DNA of 64,000 nt from Sanderia malayensis (taxonomy: Eukaryota; Cnidaria; Scyphozoa; Semaeostomeae; Pelagiidae), in NCBI GenBank assembly GCA_013076295.1, contig RQOL01000426.1, positions 1-64,000 on the forward strand. Reading direction: 5' to 3'. A program made the translations under genes and the position numbers. Below, piece by piece: positions 1 through 9,675 of the stretch. The notes under the pieces are model-generated. The model searched no databases, had not been told where the DNA came from, and worked only from the letters and a program-made list of their open reading frames with translations. Positions within the stretch are counted from its first letter, which is position 1; each line of letters opens with the position of its first letter.

Positions 1-654
1 AACAGAGGAAATCAACAAAACAAAAAAAACAAAGCCATAAAACTTTAGTTCTTGTGTAAATAAACAGTTATCGAAAGTTTAAATGAGAAAATCGGCCCAG
101 AACGACCCGAGAAAATCAAAATTGTCCTCGTGTTTGTTAGGCCCTCGACCAACACAAAAAACGTGAGGTTAAACAAAACAAAACTCGTGCTATTTAAAGC
201 CAAAAACAATTGAATAAAGGAAATACCTTGAAATAATTGTTCACCAATTGTCTCCACAGGTCTGACAAAATTGACACGTCTTTACAATTGATTTCCGGCA
301 CGTATTCACGTTAAACCCGAGCAACTTGCGCCCGTTCAACTAAAAAACACGTGCTTCTCCTTGCTCGTTTTGCATCTCATTAACTCAGTCTCGGAACTTT
401 CTAGAAAGTCGGAACACAAAATGGGCCATAACTCCCGAACCGTTTGGAGTAGAAATTAGCCACATACTTTACTGTGATCAGCGCAATGCAGCGATCATTT
501 GATGCCAATTTGCACCCTTATTGACCCCCAGGAAAAAAGCCTTTTTGATCACAACGAAATTCCTTTGATCCCATTGTTTCGAACGTCGATTGTTCACAAA
601 CAATGCCCATTGTTCACAGTCGGCGGGTCACGTGTGATCGTAGAATAGTATATA
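1..654 (-). mobile_element. Left terminal part of a Helitron unit, truncated by the window edge
   Basis: On the minus strand this stretch follows directly after the CTAG that ends H1 and matches the left terminal sequence (LTS) of the other units: the CACGTG palindrome near the start, the AACAAT/ATTGTT stem region, and the short ORF with its splice donor. Unlike the others it begins TATATACTATTC; the expected leading TCTA is missing. The LTS ORF is broken by small indels. The rest of the unit lies beyond position 1. Confidence 0.75.
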
Positions 655-760
655 CTAGCCGGGGGCACTCGCTACGCTCGCTTCCCGGAGCCCGTCAAGT
701 ACAAAAAGTTTAATGTGGTTGGCGCACTTCGTGCGCTGCATTCGCTAACGCTCATGCCCT
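655..760 (-). other. Helitron right terminal sequence (RTS) of H1
   Basis: Minus-strand module starting GGGCATGAGCG and ending GGGGG-CCCGG-CTAG type sequence at 655. It contains the hairpin GCGCACGAAGTGCGC and a second GC-rich stem (CCGGG/CCCGG) next to CTAG. A hairpin followed by CTRR is the established 3' signature of canonical Helitrons. Confidence 0.8.
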
Positions 761-1850
761 TTCCCACCCCACGTACAGTGGTTTGGCTCGCCCTCGCCGC
801 CCTGTCTATCTATTGTCACGATTGTAGTGTTTAACATGCATGGAAATTAGTTTTAGCGGTCAGCCTCGTTTTCATCATCTAAGCCTCGTACTGATGGTAC
901 AGTAGATAAGATGCAAGATAAAAGTTTGTTTTGTTTTAGGGACGACAACAATTAGCCTGCTATTAGTTGAGTGCATGGATTGACACTTGGATGTGGTCTT
1001 TTGTCAACCTAATATAGGATAGGTATAAACAGTAAAGGACCATTGATGATGAATGTCCAGAATTTAAATTAATTTTGACTTACACTGATGACACTGATGC
1101 ATTGATTTTTGATAAAGCAATAAGTATGTAGCCTCCAATACTTGCATTGGTACAATGATGTACATCAGTAGATCTACAAAGTGAAAGAGACAAATTATAT
1201 TCTATTTAATATGTTGGTTTATTACTATCAAGGCTAAAAAATAATTGGATTTGGATTTGGAGAATCTGTGGAGTTTAATTTTCCTTTGATGTTGATTTAA
1301 TGTATATCATTATGAAAAGAAATAAAGAAATTAATATTGATCAGTATGACATAACATTACAGTATGACATTACAGACAAAACAGATCATTTAATGCAATT
1401 GCCATGAAAAAGCTTTATTAAATTAAATGAAGTACAACGATTTCTACGGCTGGGATTGGTTTTACATTAGTTTCAATCATATAGAACATAAGGATAAGCA
1501 CGGGACACCGTGGATAACGAATGCAAAAGTACTTCATAATCATCATCAATGGGATGGGAATTGCATGGTGAAAGGAGTTTCATAGGAGTATTGGGCTTGG
1601 TTGGTAAGGCAAAGAAGGCAGCCACAAAGTGAAAAGAATCGTCAACGAAAAATTATAACAAAATTAAAGCCACTGAAACATGTGGGTACAGCATTAACAC
1701 TCTTTCCGAAATCATTAAATATAAAGAGCCATGAAACATAAGCGGAGTTGTCAATTTTGGCCTGAGGAAACTATATGTTTGAGTGAAATACAATTGGCCT
1801 AAGCAACTATATGGGAACTTGAATGGGGTGAAATTAAAAATAAAGTCTAC
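761..1850 (-). other. 3'-most tail of H1, with unrecognised ORF fragments
   Basis: This is shared with H2 (30780-31883), H3 (41905-43195) and H4 (62205-63537). On the minus strand, near 1680-1480, an open frame reads FVAAFFALPTKPNTP followed by an acidic DDDYEV segment. A second, near 1190-1085, matches the H2 ORF with DFIPIDLSKSNAS. Neither has a definite start. I see no RNA gene or other element here. Confidence 0.45.
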
Positions 1851-1854
1851 TTAC

Positions 1855-1960
1855 TCCTGAGCTGCGGCAAAATGAATGTTTCTCTCAGCTTTACTTTCTC
1901 TTATTTCACCATCAAGTTCCATTGCAATCCAAGATTTGGGAAACGAATATTCGGACAGCA
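1855..1960 (-). CDS. Tail exon A (minus strand), IATEL-type, with splice donor
   Basis: An open frame reads SWIAMELDGEIRESKAER.. and ends at a strong donor, CAGGA|GTAAGT, at 1855/1854. The equivalent exon in H2 (about 30680-30773) keeps the frame and the donor; those of H3 and H4 keep the donor region. It resembles tail exon A' (..VAELNEIIPHK..) at 6022-6146, so an old duplication inside the tail gene is possible. The 5' border is not defined and the product is unknown. Confidence 0.4.
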
Positions 1961-2068
1961 CAACCACAACCAGCATGAGAAATTGCTACGTTGACGAAAC
2001 ATAGCATAAATCAAAATCACACAACAAATTCTATTGTTATGCCGTCCCGTTTTGACGTAATTATTTGA

Positions 2069-2694
2069 TTGAGCTGGATTGGCTTACAATCAACCCAACC
2101 CAACCCAAGAGAACTCAACTCAAGTGAACAAAGAACATGTGGTGGCAAGGCAATGCGTCCTTCCTTTCATCTTTTCTGTTCTGTGGTGATGGTAAGTAGG
2201 TTTTCCAGATCGTATTATATCATTGCGATCTTTCAGGTTACATCTTTAAATAATCTATAGTGTTTCTGTGAAGGTTTTGATTCATTTTTCTAGCGTATAA
2301 GACTTTAGCAAATATAGTATTTGACCACGAATCCCTTGAGAATAGGCCACATTTGAGAAAAACGGATGATACATTGTTCGCATTGGAAAATGAGATACGA
2401 TTCTGTGCTACTTACGTTTTATTACATGTATTATTCGTGAATTTTAGGTACTCTCTGTGCTACGTATGGGATTTGTGTGGTGCGATGTCAATGCAGGCAA
2501 TTTTTGACTGTTCTTCAGGTAAGTATATTGAATTATATGAGATCATTATGCATCCCAAAGGCCACATCTTGTTCATTTATAAAGACGGGTTTTTGAAATA
2601 CATTTCTTGTAAATTTTTAGGGTTTGTGTCACAGCATGTCCAAGAAGAGTGTTGGTGATAAATATTTGTTGGCGGAATGCACCGTTTTTCAAAG
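2069..2694 (+). CDS. Tail antisense gene L, three candidate exons
   Basis: This runs opposite to the helicase. Candidate exons are about 2100-2191 (donor GATG|GTAAGT), 2448-2518 (acceptor TTTTAG, donor CTTCAG|GTAAGT) and 2621-2694 (acceptor TTTTTAG, donor CAAAG|GTAATA). The middle donor and the third acceptor are kept in H2, H3 and H4; the last donor is kept in H3 and H4 but lost in H2. Splice-site conservation is the main argument for a real transcript. I could not settle one reading frame across exons and do not recognise the product. A CRE-like TGACGTAA and a CCAAT box lie just upstream (about 2053-2085). Confidence 0.4.
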
Positions 2695-2936
2695 GTAATA
2701 GTCTTGTTATTATTTTTGCAATGTTATTATTATTAATTGTTATTCTAATTTATCGTTGTACAAAATTTAACAATTTAACAAAACAAACAAATAACAGGAA
2801 AAGAAAACGAACAAAAGACAAACATGAACACAATTACAGTTACAATTACTTTTTCTGAATGTTTGTGCCCCTTACCAAAGACAAAATTTCTTTTGTGGGC
2901 ACATCTGCCCACATGCACCTCGTGTGCGCTTCTTCT

Positions 2937-3513
2937 TTATTTTTTTTTGTTGTTTTTTATATTTTTTGAATCTTTTTTTTCTATAATTTTTATTTTTATT
3001 TCTTCAGATTTCCTGTAGAGAAAAAGACATTGTTACAGAAGGAGTTGAAAGTAAGCAATATGTTATACACACAGATGAGATGGAAATATTGCATTGCAAC
3101 TTACGCTATTTCATCCTTTGTTAAATGCCCATCGAGGGTGCTAACAAAATGAAATTTGGTGCCTCTTTTAATGGCACTGAACTTCAAGGCACATTGCCTT
3201 TTTAGTGAGCCAATGTCAGTAAAATTGATTAGCTAGGATTAATATGAGAACAATATATTAAAAACAGTGACTCACATAGGATACATTTGTGTTTCCTTGT
3301 AAAGCAGTTTGATAATCTATGCATAACATTTGTTTAGATTTATCAATATATGGATTAAAGTATTTTTCAATGCTACCTTAGTTTCTTCTCCACAATAAAC
3401 CACTGTGGGTTCCTTTGGAACAGTGTTGGCAACTTCAGGCTCAACTGCTTCATCATCCTCTGTCTGAACTGTTTCAGCACCCTCAGCATGGCAACTTCAT
3501 TTTCAGTATCCAT
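2937..3513 (-). CDS. Tail gene T3 in H1: acidic N-terminus, conserved middle, lysine-rich end (frameshifted)
   Basis: Three minus-strand exons: 3513-3377 (starts MDTENEV, ends ..YCGEETK), 3232-3105 and 3012 to a stop near 2937. Exon 2 reads LINFTDIGSLKRQCALKF.. then KRGTKFHFVS and is open throughout. The third exon is Lys-rich with long A runs. Exon 1 is shifted by a small deletion after about residue 9. Introns have standard GT..AG ends. Family unknown; the acidic-then-basic layout suggests a nuclear or nucleic-acid-associated protein (inference only). Confidence 0.6.
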
Positions 3514-3699
3514 GTTAAAACTATATATAAATATATTGTCATTGTCATTCAATGAAAGGTGAGTTAATAGGGTATCGGTCGTTTGAATTTGCCTATACAG
3601 TTCTGTTGATGTTACAATAATATATACTTTTAATGTATTAATATGACACAGTTTTATTTTCTGCAGATAATGAATAATAATTATCTTTCTTACAATGAA

Positions 3700-4140
3700 G
3701 AGGAGAGACTAAAGGCAGGCAGAAAACGCAGAACTGAATACATGAACTTACGGTAGCAGTGGTGACAAAATTTATCTATTTCAAGTGAACCTGTTAAGGA
3801 TAAAATTGTTATTGTGATAATATCCACTGCAATAGCAATTGTGACATAAAATATAGCAGTTTGAGCTTTTTTAAAGCTGTTTAGTTATAAATAGCCTGTA
3901 TTTTCATGTGAAAGTAAAAGCAACGTTAAAAATACATGTACTTACGTAATTTTGTTTTTCTTGTGGTGGGTTGAAAAAATTTTTACGCACGCTATGTCCT
4001 CTATGACGCAAGAAAAATTTTAAATTTCGCGCCGCTATTGTTGTTGCTAGGACGCCGAAATTCCCGTGTAAATCTGATGATAATAGTATTAGCTCCTGCA
4101 GGACATTACGTGGTGCTGCATTGATTTTATTGTGACTGTA
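3700..4140 (-). promoter_or_regulatory. Promoter-like GC patch with E2F-like site, upstream of T3 (H1)
   Basis: In an AT-rich setting, about 4015-4085 holds an E2F-like TTTCGCGCCGC and an RFX-like half site (GTCCTAGCAAC on the minus strand). On the minus strand these precede a donor-like CAATTAC|GTAAGTAC near 3945, which may close a non-coding first exon. The same arrangement recurs in H2, H3 and H4 upstream of T3. The motif reading is mine; no expression evidence. Confidence 0.35.
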
Positions 4141-4223
4141 GTTTTAAAGAGCAACAAAACTTGGAATTATGCGATAACTATTAGAATTACAAATTACAAT
4201 TGCGATGAGAATACACGTTTTTT

Positions 4224-4379
4224 TTATAAGGAACCTAGCTGAGGGCCTAGTTGTTTAAGTTTGTTATTTTGAGATCCTTTGACCACTTTGTACTTGTAAA
4301 AGGTCTTTAATTTTAAGTTTGGCATTTGGTGGACATAATTAGTAGAGACGCAAGAAAAGCATTCAAATTCATCGTTTTG
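4224..4379 (-). CDS. Tail exon T6, terminal exon of an unknown gene
   Basis: An acceptor TTTCATACAG precedes a 51-codon open frame starting QNDEFECFSCVSTNYVHQMP and ending LGPQLGSL then TAA. H3 and H4 keep the acceptor region but lose the frame soon after. H2 begins only part way through because about 650 bp upstream is deleted there. It looks like the last coding exon of something larger, but I cannot link it to a first exon or a family. Confidence 0.4.
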   Translation of the reverse strand, partial: QNDEFECFSCVSTNYVHQMPNLKLKTFYKYKVVKGSQNNKLKQLGPQLGSL

Positions 4380-5600
4380 CTGTATGAAAGGATAAGAGGT
4401 TAACACATGAAGAAGCTTCAAATAATGTAAAAGTACTGAAAATCAATGGAACCGGCTTCTCAATTTTGAATAGTGCGGAAATATTAATATACTAAAAATT
4501 AAAAGATGCCTTAGTGATTTGGTCTGTAGTAGTAAACGTTCCTTAAGTTTTCTACCTTATACATGTAGGTTCCTTATAGAAAAGCTTGTTACTTCAAGTT
4601 ACTATTATGTTGTAATTGTTCTGAGGATTCAATAAGTTTCTGTGCTTGCATGTTAATTGTATGGGAAAGCTCTTTATGATATAAGACACATTGTAAGATG
4701 GTAGTACAGTTCATGTAATACAGTGTCTACATACTGAAAACATAAGCAAGTGTCAATGATATATACAATTAGAATGTTGTTGATAAAAAAAACAGAAACA
4801 TAGTTTGTTAAGCACTTCCACAGTGAATGAATGAGGACACACCATACACTATGAGGTTCTGGTTAAAAGATATCTACAATGGGAAACTTATCATGCAAGA
4901 CTCTCAATATTCAAGTATGATAACAAAGACATATTTATGCACATATAGATTATTAAAATGCATTAATAATGTTTGCTTGTGTGGTAAGAGCCATGTTAGC
5001 TTGTTTTGTCCAATGTAATGGAGGATTCTATCAGTGATTGATACAATGTATGCTTCCCACTAAATTTGAAAATGTTGTGCTCTAATGGTTGTGAAATCAT
5101 TGCCGTCTATGCCTGGCACACTGAGCTTACGACAACACATCTACCTGATAAGGAACATCATTAAGTGACAATGAGGAAGAATTAAGTACCTACAGGTTTA
5201 GAATACTGTAAGTGATTCGTTAAGAAAACATTTAGTGGTAGTCAATGTAGAAATATTATTTAGCATTTATTTATTCAGTCTGCTTTTCAAGCAAGGTGCA
5301 TTAATTGTTCATATGGAACAGAGAGCATCATACCTTGAATATTATACCTGACTTGGGAAATAATTTGAAGAGAACATTTTGAACCATTGATTTAATTTTC
5401 CATTGCCTTTGACTAAATGAATCTGTACAAAAAATAGGAAAAGAGCATTAATGAGTGTATTCGACAAAACAGTTATGCAATGCACGTGCAATGAGGAAGG
5501 TGGTAAGTAAATAAAGTGTGGAATTTTCCCAGGGCTTGAACTTGACTTTCACTGGTTTCCTTCATGTACACATTACAACAATTAAACATCTTGGATAAAC
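4380..5600 (-). other. H1 tail stretch with little coding signal
   Basis: AT-rich sequence shared with H3 (38210-39360) and H4 (58540-59660). Most of it (about 4340-5040) is deleted in H2. The only candidate is a short minus-strand frame at about 5150-5085, MCCRKLSVPGIDGNDFTTI.., after a TTATCAG acceptor; versions occur in H2, H3 and H4. Nothing else is supportable. Confidence 0.35.
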
Positions 5601-5609
5601 AGAAATGAA

Positions 5610-6150
5610 AGCAGGTTCATGTTGGGATATCAATGAGCTTTGCTCGTAAAACAAAGAAGGAAGCCACAAAGTCAATAAATTGGTTAGGAACTATATTCAC
5701 GAAAACAAAAGCCCCAGGAAGATTTCGATATAGCAATGCACATTTCATTGGAGAATTTCCAGAATTCTGGCCTAACAAACTACTATATGTAAACCGTGAG
5801 TAAAGTAGAAATGGCCTAAGCTAAGCAATTTCCACTCAACATATCAAATGGAAAGGGATAAAAATGTCCTCTCCTCATTCACAGCAGCCTAGTTGTCTCC
5901 CTTAAGTCAATAGGGGTATCTCCTCTACCTGAGCTTCATTTTCTCTCATTTCAGTATCAAATTCCCTTATATCTAAATATCCATTGTTTGATTGTCCAAA
6001 ATGAAAATTAACCTGACTTACCTTTGGTGAAGAGCAAGGTAGTTGTTTCCTTTGAGCCAGGAAGGCTTTATGAGGTATAATTTCATTGAGTTCAGCAACT
6101 AAATCCGACTCGATGCCATTTGTTGGCAGGCAGAAACTTTGTCCCGACAG
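5610..6150 (-). CDS. Tail exons A' and B' in H1
   Basis: Exon A' ends at 6022 with CCAAAG|GTAAGTCAGG and reads ..NGIESDLVAELNEIIPHK..QLPCSSPK. Exon B' (about 5747-5610) reads KCALLYRNLPGAFVFVNI..FIDFVASFFVLRAKLIDIPT then stop. In H2 the matching acceptor is TTTTCAG|AAGAAATG. The A'-B' pair is in phase and conserved in H2, H3 and H4. The start of A' is not fixed; in H1 a MITE sits 5' of it at 6151. Product unknown. Confidence 0.45.
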
Positions 6151-6744
6151 CAGGGCTCTCATTTCGCTTCATGTAAAAATCCTTAGAATTTTACGAAAAT
6201 ATCCTTAGATTTTACAAAAATTCCTTAGATGCATAATAATAATAATAATAATAATGTAATAATGCGAATCTTATACAGGAATTGAAACTTTAACACGTAG
6301 TGCTGTTATCAACGTATGGTGAATTTTCTTAATTTGCATAATTTTGGTTTTTTGGCACATAACTGTACCACATAACTAAAAATCACAACTGCCGTCATTT
6401 ACAAATGGTCAATCGCAAAAAGTTGCATTCATGCTGAGCCGGAAAACGCTTCTAACACCTAACTATTCTATTTACTTGGTGATAGGGCAACCAACCAATA
6501 TATTTGGGTGGGGAAGTGCCACAATTACTAAAATTACCGAAGATTGACACTTGCACTACCAGCACTTGCATAGTAGATGTGTGTAGTTTTGCTTTGTTTT
6601 TTAGTATGTTGTGTTCTAGTTCTAAATTTGGAAAATTCCTTAAAAAATCCTGAAAAACTTAAATTCCTTAAAAGTACCCTTAAAAATCTCCAAAATTCCT
6701 TAGTTTAAGGAAAAATCCTTAAAAATGAGAGCCCTGCCCGACAG
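6143..6744. repeat. 8-bp target-site duplication flanking the MITE
   Basis: CCCGACAG occurs at 6143-6150 and again at 6737-6744. The empty site in H2-H4 has a single CCGACAGGCAACAATAG (read on the H1 plus strand), so the duplication came with the insertion. Confidence 0.9.
6151..6736. mobile_element. hAT-like MITE, 586 bp
   Basis: Perfect 14-bp terminal inverted repeats (CAGGGCTCTCATTT) bound the insert, which has an 8-bp target duplication and no ORF. Many CCTTA/TAAGG motifs crowd both ends, as subterminal transposase sites do in hAT elements. The 8-bp duplication and CAGGG termini fit the hAT superfamily. It is absent from H2, H3 and H4, so it entered H1 after the copies separated. An (AAT)n run lies near 6232-6253. 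Confidence 0.88.
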
Positions 6745-7971
6745 GCAACAATAGTGCGATGATGAGACATAACATAGATGAAAATCATACATAGACAGCA
6801 CAAAGGCGTTTGAAATGGGAGACAGAAGTCTCGCCTCGTTTCAATGATCTTAGCAGAAATGCATCTAATTAAAAACGAAGTCGATAAATTTTGTTATGAT
6901 ATTATCTGAATGGAGATTTTATATGGGACAAATACACAAATATATGAATATTGAAACTCTAACGATTTATCTGCCTGGCATTCTTCTATTGAAAACGTAA
7001 ATCGCTAATTTAAAAACCTTATTATTAATGCGGAAGATCTGAAAGATATACAATACAGTACAAAAACATGTTTTGAAAGGACGTGGATAGATATTTTGTA
7101 TTGTATGCGAAGTACGAATGCGAAGGGTTGAGTCATGATATAGTCTACTATTAAAATTGGTGAATGGTCAATATCCATAAAAATTGATACATACAATCCG
7201 TAGTTCAGGTTGCAAAATTGATTGGTTAAGCGACGTCTTTAGCAAAATGACAGTACCTCAATTTGGATTCTTCAATAGCACTTCACTCTCAGCAAGCATA
7301 CATCTCTGCCACGGCGTGAATGTATTCTTTCAATAACCCGTTCGTTTGTTTTGAGGATTACGTTTGTACATAAGCAAAAAAAAAGAATAAGATTGCCGGT
7401 TACATTAGTTAAAAGCTCGAACACCAGCGTCAAGGAGTAACCTTTGTTCGAGTTTTCCTTGTTGGTGAAAAGTGCAATTGAAATTTGGAAATATATAACA
7501 GTAAACACTAAGGGCCTCTATAGATTTAGATCAAGTTTCATGTATTAAAAGGAGAGGGGGGATGTTATTGATAGTGCGATGTTTTGCAAAAGTAACTATC
7601 CTTAAGGGACAACTTGCAGTTTTCACAGAGTAAGGAAATCCACTTTCCCATAGGCAATATCGGAGAAAATGGCAACGCATAACTCTTAATAATCGGGCGC
7701 TACCAGGATTCAGGACTGTGCCGACTGCTGTGTGTGGTGCAGTCACCCCTGGACATGTGGAGGGTGTAATGTCCAGTTGGTCTCCGCAGATCAGTGTTAT
7801 CTAGAATGAATGCATTCTAGAAAGGTGCCAGTAACGGCTGTACATCACACTTATGTGCGACGTGATCTGCGTTGACACACAATACCCGTACCCTTGAATG
7901 TGTGTATGTGCGTTTTGGTAGGCAGCCCTCTGTAGAGCAACTGTGCAGATGGTCGCTCTAGGATGAAGCCT
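6745..7971 (-). other. H1 tail between MITE and helicase 3' end
   Basis: Two minus-strand frames recur in the other copies: 7508-7272 (MFTVIYFQISIALFTNKENS.. about 72-78 aa, shared with 26266-26484 and 36913-37131) and 7746-7531. Differences between copies are mostly amino-acid changing, so coding selection is not evident. Otherwise this is AT-rich sequence without recognisable genes. Confidence 0.35.
7800..7821 (-). terminator. Perfect hairpin downstream of the Rep/helicase stop (H1)
   Basis: TCTAGAATG and CATTCTAGA form a 9-bp stem with a 4-base loop about 150 bp past the helicase stop. It is present identically in H3 and H4. It could mark transcript end processing; function is inferred from position only. 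Confidence 0.35.
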
Positions 7972-8391
7972 TTACAGGACTTCTTGGAAAACAATGTTCT
8001 TTGTTTTCCTGTGTGTTTCCTCTGGGAGGAATACTTTTAGCCCGTTAAATGATGTTGCTCTTGACATGGCCACATATAACTGACCATGTGTGAACACGGG
8101 CTCAGGTAAGTACAAACCAACATACCTCAGGGATTGCCCCTGTGCCTTGTTGATTGTCAAGCAGTATGCAAGTCTGACTGGAAACTGTCGGCGTTTCATT
8201 TTGAACGGCATTTCCGTGTCCTGAGTGGAGACTGTGATCTTGGGAATCATGACCCGTTGTCCTCTGTGCTCCTTCGTAATGATCTCTGCCGTAATCACGT
8301 GACGTCGGAGATGCCGAACTATGAGTCTTGTTCCGTTGCAAAGACCTTTCTTTGGATTGAGATTCCGCAGAAGAATGATCGTTGCACCAAC
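7972..8391 (-). CDS. Last exon of H1 helicase (SF1 motifs V and VI), intact
   Basis: The exon follows a 105-bp intron (8496-8392) and is open to its stop. It carries TINKAQGQSL and THGQLYVAMSRA, the conserved C-terminal motifs of PIF1/RecD-like SF1B helicases needed for ATP hydrolysis and translocation. H3 and H4 each have one base lost in the same exon, so this is the best copy of this part. Confidence 0.9.
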   Translation of the reverse strand, partial: VGATIILLRNLNPKKGLCNGTRLIVRHLRRHVITAEIITKEHRGQRVMIPKITVSTQDTEMPFKMKRRQFPVRLAYCLTINKAQGQSLRYVGLYLPEPVFTHGQLYVAMSRATSFNGLKVFLPEETHRKTKNIVFQEVL

Positions 8392-8496
8392 CTAATGCAA
8401 TGAATATTTTGTGATTAATGACGGCTTTTTTATGGTGCACTACCTTTGCACATAATAATTTAATGTTAATAGGATGAAATATTGTACTCTTCCTAC

Positions 8497-9522
8497 CTTG
8501 AGTTTAAGTCTGTGCAACGGCATTCCATTCGGAGTGAGTTGGTTGAGAAATTCAATGGGGTAGGCCTCTTCCTCATCTGGATCGTCTGTGACAACACTGT
8601 CTGTGCTGTAATAAGTTCTTTCGGCTGTTTGAAGTCTGTCCAGAATTAAGTCGTTCACTTGATGTGATAAGTCATTCTTCGGAGTCAGCAACAGCGTTCA
8701 GACATTGTTACAGGATCCATCATTAGGTGTGAATCTGGTGTGTTCGGCCTGGGAAAAATGAAGTTCAGCATGTCTTCTTTAGACGAAGTGCATATCTGTT
8801 GTGGCAGAATGACGTTGTCCAGTGCATCGTGTGCTTCTTGCTTGTTGCCAAGTCTGAGAAGCCATTCTGAGAATTCACGGTATGAATCATCTTGAACGGC
8901 TCTCATGTTGGTGTGTAAACGATGCTGCTGAAACTTTGTCCATAGATCAATGATCTGGTGTGATTTTAGAGTCTCTGCTACAATTCTTTCCCTTCCTGCT
9001 TTCGTGACGACAGGTAGAACTGTCTGAAATCACCACCAAGTAGCATGAACTTGCCACCAAATGGTCTGTCGACATGTGTAATGTCTCGAAGCAGTCGGTC
9101 GACTGCTTGTAATGCAAGTGCGGGAATCATGGAAGCTTCATCCCATATGAATAGGGTAGTTTCGCGCAATACCTGTGCTCTCCTGCTCTGTCTCTTGACA
9201 TTCACGTTGATTCAGCTTGAAGTGGTATAGGAATTTGAAAGGTAGAATGTGAAGTTCTACCATTTATGAGCAGTGTTGCAGCAATTCCTGACCACGCCAT
9301 GCACTGAACTTTATGTCCATTGGCTTGCAGATTGTGAACCAACGTGTTGTAAAGGAAAGTTTTCCGGTTCCAGCCGGCCCGTCAACAAAGTGACAGTTCT
9401 GTTCGGATTGCGCGTTGATAGCATCAGTGATTCCCGTGTATATGGCTCGCTGTTCAGGGTTCAATGCGGCCAGCATTCGTTCTCCTTCCTCTCTGGCATT
9501 GCCAACATCGATGTCATTTCCT
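8497..9522 (-). pseudogene. PIF1 helicase core exon of H1
   Basis: Contains the NPEQRAIY motif, Walker A GPAGTGK and Walker B WDEASM, then GGDFRQ. A missing G right after the Walker A lysine codon shifts the frame, and further single-base losses occur near 9207, 9020 and 8691. The intron before it (9675-9523) is phase 1. Confidence 0.9.
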
Positions 9523-9675
9523 CTGTAATAAAAGTGAAATATATTGCAATAAAATTGGAAAGAAAGCTAGGAGAATCATGTGCAAAAATACGTAAATGCC
9601 CTTGTCTGCACGATTTAGGATACATTATTATATTCTTACTAATACAGTACATATTTGAAAATAACACATTAGTAC

